64,000 nt of DNA from CAWHMS01 sp963830495. Lineage in GTDB: Bacteria > Actinomycetota > Actinomycetes > Propionibacteriales > Nocardioidaceae. Of this stretch, positions 20,718-28,623 are shown piece by piece (the stretch's first letter is position 1; every line of letters begins with the position of its first letter). The DNA lies in the NCBI GenBank assembly GCA_963830495.1, contig CAWHMS010000001.1, positions 806,001-870,000 of the forward strand, given 5' to 3'. A model generated the notes under the pieces. It made no database searches, was not told the origin of the DNA, and worked only from the letters and a program-made list of their open reading frames with translations. Position numbers and translations under genes: made by a program.

Positions 20718-21128
20718 TTACTGGGGCTCGGCCGGGGTCGCGCCCGCGATGGTGGCAAGGACTCCGTTGACGAAGCCGGGCGAGTCGTCGGTGGACAGCT
20801 CGCGGGCCATGCTCACGGCCTCGTCCAGCGCCACCGCCGCAGGCACCTCGTCGACGTACCTCAGCTCGTAGACGCCGATACGCAGGATCGTCCGGTCGAC
20901 CGCGGGCATCCGAGCCAGCGACCAGCCGGTCGAGTACGTCGCAATGGCCGTATCGAGGTCGCCGAGGTGATCACGAACGCCCTCGACCAGCGTCACGGTG
21001 TAGGGGTTGAGTGGCGGGTGGGCCGACGCGCGCCGGTCCTCCAGCGTCGCGCCAACGCCGAGCCCGCGGAGCTCGGACTCGTAGAGGATGTCCAGGGCAC
21101 GCTTGCGCGCCTTGGTGCGAGCCCCCAT
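20718..21128 (-). CDS. nusB: Transcription antitermination factor NusB
   Basis: NusB binds boxA RNA with S10 and supports rRNA transcription. The 136-residue protein opens GARTKARKRALDILYESELRG and has the core MPAVDRTILRIGVYELRY and AVSMARELSTDDSPGFVNGVL, all typical. It starts just at the efp stop region (both at 21128), so the two are coupled. It converges on bldD. Confidence 0.95.
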   Translation of the reverse strand: MGARTKARKRALDILYESELRGLGVGATLEDRRASAHPPLNPYTVTLVEGVRDHLGDLDTAIATYSTGWSLARMPAVDRTILRIGVYELRYVDEVPAAVALDEAVSMARELSTDDSPGFVNGVLATIAGATPAEPQ

Positions 21129-21691
21129 CAGCTCGAGACTCGGCCGAGGTAGCTGCCGTCGCGGGTGTCGACCTTCACCTTCTCGCCGGTCGTGATGAAG
21201 AGCGGGACCGCGACCTCGTAGCCGGTCTCGAGCCGCGCCGGCTTGGTGCCTCCGGTCGAGCGGTCACCCTGAAGACCCGGCTCGGTGTAGTCGATGACCA
21301 GCTCCACCGACGCGGGCAGCTCGAGGTAGAGAGGAGTACCTTCGTGGACCGCCACGATCGCGTCCTGGTTCTCGAGCATGAACTGTGCGGCGTCACCGAC
21401 GACGTCCGGCTGGAGGTGCAGCTGGTCGTACGTCTCGCTGTCCATGAAGACGAACGACTCACCGTCGTTGTAGAGGTAGGTCATCTGACGCTTGTCGACG
21501 TTGGCGGTGTCGACCTTGACGTCTGCGTTGAACGTCTTGTCGACCACCTTGCCCGACAGCACGTTCTTGAGCTTGGTGCGCACGACGGCGCCGCCCTTGC
21601 CCGGCTTGTGGTGCTGGAACCACACGACGGACCAGAGCTGTCCGTCGAGGTTGAGGACCATGCCGTTCTTGAGGTCGTTGGTCGTTGCCAT
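21128..21691 (-). CDS. efp: Elongation factor P
   Basis: EF-P relieves ribosome stalling at polyproline. It has 187 residues and three beta-barrel domains, with the tRNA-contacting loop KPGKGGAVVRTK, whose tip residue is Lys32. The C-terminal signature region INITTGEKVKVDTRDGSYL-like (here FITTGEKVKVDTRDGSYLG) is complete. Several polyproline-rich proteins in this window (the DUF349 protein, SecD) would be clients; that is inference. ATG start. Confidence 0.96.
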   Translation of the reverse strand: MATTNDLKNGMVLNLDGQLWSVVWFQHHKPGKGGAVVRTKLKNVLSGKVVDKTFNADVKVDTANVDKRQMTYLYNDGESFVFMDSETYDQLHLQPDVVGDAAQFMLENQDAIVAVHEGTPLYLELPASVELVIDYTEPGLQGDRSTGGTKPARLETGYEVAVPLFITTGEKVKVDTRDGSYLGRVSS

Positions 21692-21792
21692 GGAGAGGTA
21701 CGTCGCTTCCGGTTCAGTGGTGGGATGGCCGGGCGCTTGGTCAGGTTGCCCGGAGTCGGGTGGCCCGGGGAAGGCCCGGCCAGCCGCTTAGT

Positions 21793-22230
21793 CTAACCGG
21801 CCGCGCCGGTCCGGCTGAGCGCCGTCAGTCCGAGTCGGTACGACTCGACGCCGAAGCCCGCGATCGAGCCGGTGGCGACGGCAGAGACGACGCTGGCATG
21901 GCGAAACGTCTCCCGCGCTGCCGGATTGGTGAGGTGCACCTCGATCAGCGGAGAGCGCAGCTGAGCGCAGGCGTCCCGCAGGGCGTAGGAGTAGTGCGTG
22001 AACGCCGCGGGGTTGAGCACCACCGCCACCTCGGCGTCGGCCGCCTCGTGGATCCAGTGCACCAGCTCGGACTCGTCGTCGGTCTGCCGGACCTCGATCT
22101 CGAGGCCCAGGTCTCTCCCCCAGCCGCGGCACAGGTCTCTGAGCTCGTCGTGGGAGACGGTGCCGTAGACCTCGGGCTCGCGGGCACCGAGCCGACCGAG
22201 ATTGGGTCCGTTGAGGACGAGCACGCGCAC
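21793..22230 (-). CDS. aroQ: 3-dehydroquinate dehydratase, type II
   Basis: It dehydrates 3-dehydroquinate in the shikimate pathway. I start at GTG 22230, giving 145 residues beginning MRVLVLNGPNLGRLGAREPE, the usual type II N terminus; the frame is open upstream inside the aroB spacer. The catalytic Tyr lies in PEVYG, with NPAAFTHYSYALRDA and the substrate loop IEVHLTNP. It lies 119 bases after aroB. Confidence 0.95.
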   Translation of the reverse strand: MRVLVLNGPNLGRLGAREPEVYGTVSHDELRDLCRGWGRDLGLEIEVRQTDDESELVHWIHEAADAEVAVVLNPAAFTHYSYALRDACAQLRSPLIEVHLTNPAARETFRHASVVSAVATGSIAGFGVESYRLGLTALSRTGAAG

Positions 22231-22349
22231 GGCACCGAAGCCTACGCCACCCCCACGCCACGGTCTGGGTGGTCGATCGAGTCGGACAACTCGGGCTCTC
22301 ACCGCCCATCCGAACCGTGCAGATGAGCTCGGCCCGGCGGCATCGCCGG

Positions 22350-23447
22350 CTAGCGACTGACCTCGCCGTACGCCGCCACCAGCAGCGCGGGGTCCGGGCC
22401 CTCGAGGATCGCCGGTCGGCCGGCCCGCTCGATGATGACGAAGCGCAGCAGGTCCCCACGGGCCTTCTTGTCCACCCGCATCGCCGCGTGCAGCTGGTCC
22501 CAGCGCCCGGCCGGGTACGACGTCGGCAACCCGACCGACTGCAGCACCTCCCGGTGCCGCAGCACGGTGGTGTCGTCGAGGCGGCCGGCGAGCCTGGCCA
22601 GCTCGGCGACGTACACCATCCCGACGGCCACGGCGGCTCCGTGCCGGAAGTTGTAGCGCTCGACCCGTTCGATCGCATGCCCCAGCGTGTGGCCGTAGTT
22701 GAGCGCCTCGCGGCCCACCGCCGTACCCGACGACGTCGACTCCCGGAGGTCGCGGGCCACGACATCGGCCTTGACCCGCACGGCCCGCTCGATGACCGCC
22801 CGGTTGACGCCGCTGCCCGGCATGACCGCGCCGTCGGGGTCGCCCTCGACCAGGGTGAGGATCTCCTCGTCGGCGACGAAGCCGCACTTGACCACCTCGG
22901 CGAGGCCGCTGACGACCTCGTGCGGGTTGAGGGTCTCGAGACTGGCCAGGTCGCACAGCACCCCGACCGGCTCGTGGAAGGACCCGACCAGGTTCTTGCC
23001 CTCGGCGGTGTTGATGCCGGTCTTGCCGCCGACGGCCGCGTCGACCATCCCCAGCAGCGTGGTGGGGATCTGCACCACCCGGATTCCACGCAGGAACGTC
23101 GCAGCCACGAAGCCGGCCAGGTCCGTGGTGGCCCCGCCACCCACGCCCACGACCGCGTCGGAGCGGGTGAAGCCGACCTGACCGAGGGCGCGCCAGCAGA
23201 AGGCCGCGACCTCCGCACTCTTCGCCTCGTCGCCGTTCGGCACCTCGAGGGCGTGCGCGTCGTAGCCCTGCTGTGCCAGGTCGTCGCGGATCGCCAGCCC
23301 GGTGGCCGCGAGCGCCTGCGGATGGATCACCGCCACCCGCTGCACCCCTGGTCCCAGCAGTGCCGGCAGCTCCCCGAGCAGCCCGTGGCCGACGACCACG
23401 TCGTACGGCGCCGCGGCCTCGACCCGGATCCGGGTCGGGTCAGCCAT
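22350..23447 (-). CDS. aroB: 3-dehydroquinate synthase
   Basis: This NAD- and metal-dependent enzyme cyclises DAHP to 3-dehydroquinate. The ATG at 23447 overlaps the aroK stop by 8 bases and gives 365 residues. The NAD-binding GVGGGATTDLAGFVAATFLR, KTGINTAEGKNLVGSFHEP and metal-binding NYGHTLGHAIE blocks are present. It follows aroK and precedes aroQ in one shikimate operon. Confidence 0.96.
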   Translation of the reverse strand: MADPTRIRVEAAAPYDVVVGHGLLGELPALLGPGVQRVAVIHPQALAATGLAIRDDLAQQGYDAHALEVPNGDEAKSAEVAAFCWRALGQVGFTRSDAVVGVGGGATTDLAGFVAATFLRGIRVVQIPTTLLGMVDAAVGGKTGINTAEGKNLVGSFHEPVGVLCDLASLETLNPHEVVSGLAEVVKCGFVADEEILTLVEGDPDGAVMPGSGVNRAVIERAVRVKADVVARDLRESTSSGTAVGREALNYGHTLGHAIERVERYNFRHGAAVAVGMVYVAELARLAGRLDDTTVLRHREVLQSVGLPTSYPAGRWDQLHAAMRVDKKARGDLLRFVIIERAGRPAILEGPDPALLVAAYGEVSR

Positions 23448-23973
23448 CGTGCCCGCCCGTCTGGACCTCGAGCGCTGCCACCGCCTCTGCCACGGCTGCC
23501 GCCACCTCCTCCGGGGTGCGGCCGTCCGTCTCGACGGTCGCGACCGCGACCTCGGTGTAGAGCGGGCGGCGGGCATCGAGCAGCGCCTTGAGCCGGCCGC
23601 GCACGTTGCCGAGCAGCAGCGGGCGGGTCGTGCCGAGGCCCACCCGCGCAGCCGCCTCGGCCAGTCCGACGTCGAGGAAGACGACGGTGTGTCCGGCGAG
23701 CAGGGCCCGCGTCTGCTCGCCGGTTACTGCCCCGCCACCCACCGAGAGCACGCCGGCATGCTCGACCAGCGCCCGTGCGACGGCCTCGTGCTCCAGGGCG
23801 CGGAAGGCGGCTTCGCCGTCGTCGACGAAGATGTCGGCGACCGTCTTGCCTGCACTCGCCTCCACGTCAGCGTCGGTGTCCCGGGCACCGACGGACCACT
23901 GATCCGCGAGCATCGCAGCGACCGTCGACTTGCCCGCGCCGGGCGGCCCGACCAGCACCACCCGTGGTCTCAC
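23440..23973 (-). CDS. aroK: Shikimate kinase
   Basis: It phosphorylates shikimate with ATP. The GTG start overlaps the aroC stop (GTGA) and gives 177 residues starting MRPRVVLVGPPGAGKSTVAA, with Walker A at 9-16. DTDADVEA (32-39) supplies the substrate-binding Asp, followed by LSVGGGAVT and the adenine loop. The frame is open far upstream, but only this start gives a normal protein. Confidence 0.95.
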   Translation of the reverse strand: MRPRVVLVGPPGAGKSTVAAMLADQWSVGARDTDADVEASAGKTVADIFVDDGEAAFRALEHEAVARALVEHAGVLSVGGGAVTGEQTRALLAGHTVVFLDVGLAEAAARVGLGTTRPLLLGNVRGRLKALLDARRPLYTEVAVATVETDGRTPEEVAAAVAEAVAALEVQTGGHDG

Positions 23974-25148
23974 CGGAACCTCAGGGCGGCGAGGTAGCTG
24001 TCGTGATTGCGCCGCGTCTCGTCGACCGAGTCCCCTCCGAACTTCTCCAAGGCCGCCTCCGCAAGCACGAGCGCCACCATGGCCTCCGCCACGACGGCGG
24101 CGGCAGGGACGGCGCAGACATCGGATCGCTGGTGATGCGCGACCGCGGCTTCGCCGGTCGACACGTCGACGGTGCGGAGTGCTCGCGGCACCGTCGCGAT
24201 CGGCTTCATCGCCGCGCGCACCCGGAGCAGCTCGCCGGTGGACATGCCGCCCTCGGTGCCACCCGAACGGCCGGAGACGCGGCGGATCTCGCCGTCGGCC
24301 GGCTCCATCTCGTCGTGGGCTGCGGAGCCGGGGCCACGAGCGACGTCGAAGCCGTCGCCGACCTCGACTCCCTTGATCGCCTGGATGCCCATCAGGGCGG
24401 CCGCCAGTCGCGAGTCGAGCCGGCGGTCCCAGTGCACGTGCGACCCGAGGCCGGGCGGCAGCCCGTACGCCACCACCTCGACGACACCGCCCAGGGTGTC
24501 GCCGTCCTTGTGGGCCTGGTCGATGGCCGCCACCATGGCGGCACTCCCGGCTGCGTCCAGGCACCGCACCGGGTCGGCGTCGAGGTGGGCCACGTCGTCG
24601 GGCTTGGGCACCACCCCGGCGGGCGCTGCGGCTCCGCCGAGCTCCACCACATGTGCCACGAGCTGTATGCCGAGAGCCTGGTCGAGGAAGTGCGCCGCCA
24701 CGGCGCCGAGTGCCACCCGCGCCGCCGTCTCACGCGCACTCGCCCGCTCGAGCACCGGCCGCGCCTCGTCGAAACCGTACTTCTGCATGCCGGCGAGGTC
24801 GGCGTGACCGGGCCGAGGACGCGTCAACGGCGCGTTGCGCGCGAGGCTCTCGAGCACGTCCGCCTGCACCGGATCCGCGGCCATCACCTGCTCCCACTTC
24901 GGCCACTCGGTGTTGCCGATCGTGATGGCCACCGGACTTCCCAGGGTCAGGCCGTGCCGGACCCCGCCCAGGATGCTGACCTCGTCACGCTCGAACGTCA
25001 TCCGGGCGCCGCGGCCGTACCCGAGCCGTCGCCGCGCCAACGCCGCCACCAGGTCGTCGGTGGTGACGGCGACTCCCGCCGGGAGACCCTCGAGGATCGC
25101 CACCAGTGCCGGCCCGTGCGACTCCCCCGCCGTCAGCCAACGAAACAT
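23970..25148 (-). CDS. aroC: Chorismate synthase
   Basis: This FMN-dependent lyase makes chorismate from EPSP. The 392-residue protein carries the signatures GESHGPALVAILEGLP near the N terminus, RASARETAARVALG and GRSGGTEGGMSTGE. ATG start. It is first of the aroC-aroK-aroB-aroQ run, 28 bases after the prepilin-peptidase gene. The EPSP synthase gene aroA is not in the window. Confidence 0.96.
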   Translation of the reverse strand: MFRWLTAGESHGPALVAILEGLPAGVAVTTDDLVAALARRRLGYGRGARMTFERDEVSILGGVRHGLTLGSPVAITIGNTEWPKWEQVMAADPVQADVLESLARNAPLTRPRPGHADLAGMQKYGFDEARPVLERASARETAARVALGAVAAHFLDQALGIQLVAHVVELGGAAAPAGVVPKPDDVAHLDADPVRCLDAAGSAAMVAAIDQAHKDGDTLGGVVEVVAYGLPPGLGSHVHWDRRLDSRLAAALMGIQAIKGVEVGDGFDVARGPGSAAHDEMEPADGEIRRVSGRSGGTEGGMSTGELLRVRAAMKPIATVPRALRTVDVSTGEAAVAHHQRSDVCAVPAAAVVAEAMVALVLAEAALEKFGGDSVDETRRNHDSYLAALRFR

Positions 25149-25176
25149 GGGGAGAGTCTGTCACGCGGCACGGCGG

Positions 25177-25881
25177 TCAGGACGACGTGTACCAGTCGGC
25201 AAACGGCGCGCCCGCAACCAGCCCCACCAGGGCTCCGAGCAGCATGAAGGGACCGAAGGGGTACCGCCTCTTGTCGAAGACCTTCAGCACCGACAGCAGT
25301 CCGCCGAGCACGCCGCCGAGCAGGAATCCTGCGTACATGCCGAGGAAGACCTCGCCCCAGCCCAGGTAGCCCAGCGCCAGGCCCAGCAGGCCCGACAGCC
25401 GGACGTCCCCGTAGCCGAGCCACCGGGGCGCGATCAGCCACATGACGAAGTAGAACCCGCCGAACGCGACCCAGCCGAGGGTGGAGCCGAGCAGGTGCTC
25501 GCGCGGGTCGGCCTCAGCGAAGGCGGCCGCCACCAGCGCCACCACGAGCACGCCGTACGTCGGCGCGATGATCCGCGTGGGCAGCAGCCTGGTCTGGGCG
25601 TCGACGTATCCGAGCACCACCCCCACCCCGGAGAGCACGACCCACGCACCCAGGACCGGTGTCCAGCCGAGCTGAGCGCCGACCACGGCGCCGACCGCGA
25701 CACCCACCGCGGCGAGCTTGACCGCAAGCCGAGAGCGCGCGGCCAGCTCCGCGTAGGGCACCTTGTCAGCCGGTGCGTCGTCGGGCGCCGGTTCGGGCAG
25801 CCGGCTGAGGATGGCTGGACCGGTCGCGGCGAGAGCACCGGTCAGCGTGGCAGCACACGCCGCGGCGACGAGATCAGACAC
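25177..25881 (-). CDS. Prepilin-type leader peptidase (A24 family), no methylase domain
   Basis: The 234-residue polytopic membrane protein has the two catalytic aspartates of A24 peptidases: Asp94 in GYVDAQTRLLP and Asp159 in GYGDVRLSGLLG. The cytoplasmic Cys-rich N-methyltransferase domain of PilD is absent, so it resembles the short TadV/FppA-like forms. About six hydrophobic segments are visible. It sits between aroE and aroC, as seen in other actinobacteria. No pilin or Tad genes are in the window, so the substrates are elsewhere. Confidence 0.88.
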   Translation of the reverse strand: MSDLVAAACAATLTGALAATGPAILSRLPEPAPDDAPADKVPYAELAARSRLAVKLAAVGVAVGAVVGAQLGWTPVLGAWVVLSGVGVVLGYVDAQTRLLPTRIIAPTYGVLVVALVAAAFAEADPREHLLGSTLGWVAFGGFYFVMWLIAPRWLGYGDVRLSGLLGLALGYLGWGEVFLGMYAGFLLGGVLGGLLSVLKVFDKRRYPFGPFMLLGALVGLVAGAPFADWYTSS

Positions 25882-26153
25882 AAGGGCCGAGCGTAACGGC
25901 GTCCGCGCGGGGTCCGGCGCCGACGCGCAGGTCTTGTGGACGGCGGCCTCCGGCGCGGTGCCGCGTGCCCAGGCTCAGCCAGCGGGTGCTCTCTGCCCGA
26001 CCCACCGTGGAGAAACAGTGAACCGTTCCGCGTACCACGGCGTGTCGTGGTGACTCGTCGACAGTAGCGAGCGTTGGTTCGCGATCTTCCGAGCAGGGAT
26101 ACCCGGCGCCCGCGGCCGAGCCGAGTGGGTGACCGCCTGCGGCGGCAGTCCGC
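25882..26153. promoter_or_regulatory. 272-base gap between aroE and the prepilin-peptidase gene
   Basis: No gene is supported here. It should hold the promoter for the prepilin peptidase-aro operon. A perfect 6-base-stem inverted repeat ACCACG-N6-CGTGGT lies at 26034-26051, inside an 11-codon plus-strand frame that I did not accept as a gene. No U-tract follows the stem on either strand. Confidence 0.35.
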
Positions 26154-26990
26154 TCAACCGGCCGGCAGCGCGCCGAGGCCGGCATGTCGCATCTGCTCCA
26201 GCGGCGCCACTGCGCAGCCCGTCATCAGCTCCACCTGGCGAGCGGCCTGGTGCAGCAGCAGGGCGAACCCAGGCACGACCAGAGCCCCTGCTCGCTCGGC
26301 GGTCGCGAGCAGCGGGGTACGGGCGGGCGCGTAGACGACGTCGAAGACGGTAGGAGCCAGCCGCGCCAGGTGGTCTGCGACCTCCGGCTGAGCCGAGACA
26401 GGCACGGTCGAGACGAGCAGGTCGGCTTGGCCCGCCCGCCGCACCTCCGGCCACCCGGCCACCCGCACCTCGGCGCCCAGGTCATGGCCGATCGTCACCA
26501 ACCGCGCCGCCTTCTCCGGCGACCGGGCAACCACCTCGACCTGGGAGGCGCCCATCGACACCACGGCCGCCAGCACCGACGCTGCCGTCGCGCCCGAGCC
26601 CAGGATCAGCGCCGACTCGACCCGGTCGACCCCTGCCTCGGCGAGCGCCGCGACGCAGCCCGGTACGTCGGTGTTGTGCCCCTCCCGGACGGCTAACGGT
26701 CCCAGCAGCAGCGTGTTGACCGAGGAGAGCCGCGCAGCCATCGGAGTCAGCCACGTACACAGCGGCACCACGGCCGACTTGAGCGGCATCGTGAGGGACA
26801 GGCCACGCCACGAGTCGTCGAGCCCACCCACGACGTCGGCCAGCCTGTCCGCGGGCACATCCCTGGCGACGTACTCCCAGTCCAGCCCCAGAGCGGCGTA
26901 CGCCGCGCGATGCAGCACCGGCGAGAGCGAGTGTCCGATCGGGCTGCCCAGCACTGCGCAGCGGCGCCGCCCGGTCGGCTCAGCACTCAT
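26154..26990 (-). CDS. aroE: Shikimate dehydrogenase
   Basis: It reduces 3-dehydroshikimate with NADPH. The 278-residue protein has the substrate motif GSPIGHSLSPVLHRAAY (15-31), the catalytic Lys in LSLTMPLKSAVV, NTDVPG, and a Rossmann loop ILGSGATAAS. The ATG overlaps the 3' end of mltG by 11 bases. The order mltG-aroE is common in actinobacteria. Confidence 0.94.
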   Translation of the reverse strand: MSAEPTGRRRCAVLGSPIGHSLSPVLHRAAYAALGLDWEYVARDVPADRLADVVGGLDDSWRGLSLTMPLKSAVVPLCTWLTPMAARLSSVNTLLLGPLAVREGHNTDVPGCVAALAEAGVDRVESALILGSGATAASVLAAVVSMGASQVEVVARSPEKAARLVTIGHDLGAEVRVAGWPEVRRAGQADLLVSTVPVSAQPEVADHLARLAPTVFDVVYAPARTPLLATAERAGALVVPGFALLLHQAARQVELMTGCAVAPLEQMRHAGLGALPAG

Positions 26991-28087
26991 CCGAGGTCTG
27001 GCAGTACTCGTTGTACTTGTCGACGTTGCCCAGATGCTCCCGGTAGGTGTCGGCGAAGAGCGTCTCGCCGGTAGCGAGGTTGACGGTGACGAAGTAGAGC
27101 GAGCTGACGTCGGCGGGGTTGGCAGCGGCCTCCAGCGCCTCGGTGCCGGGCGAGGCGATCGGCCCGGGTGGGAGTCCGGGGTACTTGTAGGTGTTGTACG
27201 GCGACTCGATGTTGCGCAGCTCTTCGCTGGCCACCACGTCGCCTCGGCTGCCGTCGGCGTAGTGCAGCGTGGAGTCGAACTGCAGCGCTATCCCTTCGTC
27301 GAGCCGGTTGTAGATCACGGCAGCGACCTTGGCCATGTCGGCGGTGCCGGCCTCCGCCTGCACCAGGCTCGCCACCGTGACCAGCTCAGCGGGCGTGACG
27401 CCGAGGTCGGCGGCGCTCTGCTCGATCGAGATCTGTGCGGCCTCCTCGTTGAACCGCTCGACCATCGCACTCAGCAGGCCAACCGAGTCGAGTCCTGGCG
27501 TGATCGTGTACGTCGCGGGGAAGAGGTAGCCCTCGAGGTCTCCACCGGCATACGCCGGGAGACCCAGAGCGGCAGGTCTGGCGGCGGCCTCCTCGACCTG
27601 CGAGCGACCGAAGTCGGTGTCCTTGACGACCCGGGTCGAGGATCTCGTACTCGCGCAGACCCTCCGGGATCGTGAGCAGCTGCTCGACCTTCGCCTTCGG
27701 ATCGAGCAGCAGGTCGAGCGCGCTCTGAGCCGACATCTCCTTGCGGAGCGTGTAGAAGCCCACCTGGATGCCCAGGGCACGCTCGTCCTCGGACGCAAGG
27801 TCGGTGAACGCCCCGACGCTGGCCACGACGCCCCGGTCGTACAGGGTTCCGCCGATGTCGGTCGCAGTGTCGCCGTCCTTGACCTCGACGACGACCGATC
27901 CTCGTCCCTGACCGGAGTAGTCCGCCGGCGGGTCGAGCGCCCCCTGGATCAGGTCGACGCCTTTGACGTACACGAAGATGCCGGCGCCGACGATGATCGC
28001 CAGGGCCACGGCCGCCGCGACCAGGCTGCGCCCGTGCTTGTGCTTCGGGGCACGATGGGTCTGCGGCACGATGTCGAGGTCGGTCAC
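26980..28087 (-). pseudogene. mltG: MltG endolytic transglycosylase, one apparent frameshift
   Basis: MltG cuts nascent glycan strands in the cell wall. The first frame (from GTG 28087) encodes a cytoplasmic tail, one membrane helix (LVAAAVALAIIVGAGIFVYV) and the LysM-like domain up to LLTIPEGLREYEI. The catalytic YceG domain continues in the +1 frame from about STRVVKDTDFGRSQVE and includes EGYLFPATYT and the catalytic Glu in ASLVQAEAG. The break lies near 27630-27646 in a CCCGGGTCGAG context; removing one base would give an ordinary 368-residue protein. A sequencing error is as likely as a real mutation. The start overlaps the ruvX stop (GTGA). Confidence 0.85.
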
Positions 28088-28623
28088 GAGGTCTTGCCCA
28101 CTTCCTGCCCTGGCGGCCGCCCCGTCGCCCGCTCCGCGTCCAGCGCGTGCTGAAGGATCACGACGGCAGCCGCCTGGTCCACGACCTTACGCCGCGCCGA
28201 TCCTTTGCGACCCTGCTCGCGCAGCACGCGCTCTGCACTCACCGTAGTCATCCGTTCGTCGACGAGTCGAACGGTCACGTCCCCAGACGTGCCGCCGGCT
28301 GTCGCCAGCGCGTCCGTCAGCGTGGTCGCGAAGGCGCTCGCCTTGGCTGCAGATGTACCCAGTCCGCCGGAGAGCAGACGTGGCAATCCGACCACGACCT
28401 CGATCGCGGCGTACTCCGCCACCAGGGACACCAGTCGCTCGATGTCGCCGGCCCCGCGGTGCACGGTCTCTACCGGAGTCGCCAGCAGGCCGTCCGGATC
28501 CGAGGCGGCCACGCCGACGCGTACGTCGCCGACGTCCACCCCGAGCCGGACGCCGCGCCGGGTGCTTCTCGGCGACGCTTGGCGCGAGTTGCCTGCGTCT
28601 CCGGCTCTGTCGGGGTCAGCCAC
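28084..28623 (-). CDS. ruvX: Putative Holliday junction resolvase RuvX (YqgF)
   Basis: YqgF proteins have an RNase H fold and act in pre-16S rRNA processing and possibly junction resolution. Motifs seen: VRLGVDVGDVRVGVAASD, VVVGLPRLLSGGLG, and RLVDERMTTVSAERVL. I prefer GTG 28623, which overlaps the alaS stop by 8 bases and gives 179 residues; an ATG at 28659 would extend deeper into alaS. Neither start has a strong ribosome site. Confidence 0.88.
   Translation of the reverse strand: MADPDRAGDAGNSRQASPRSTRRGVRLGVDVGDVRVGVAASDPDGLLATPVETVHRGAGDIERLVSLVAEYAAIEVVVGLPRLLSGGLGTSAAKASAFATTLTDALATAGGTSGDVTVRLVDERMTTVSAERVLREQGRKGSARRKVVDQAAAVVILQHALDAERATGRPPGQEVGKTS

Noticed and set aside
26019..26053. 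An 11-codon leader-peptide-like frame (starting GTG AAC CGT) with a hairpin
   Set aside because: It has a weak GGAG site but no plus-strand gene follows, and it has a single Trp codon, so attenuation is not supported.
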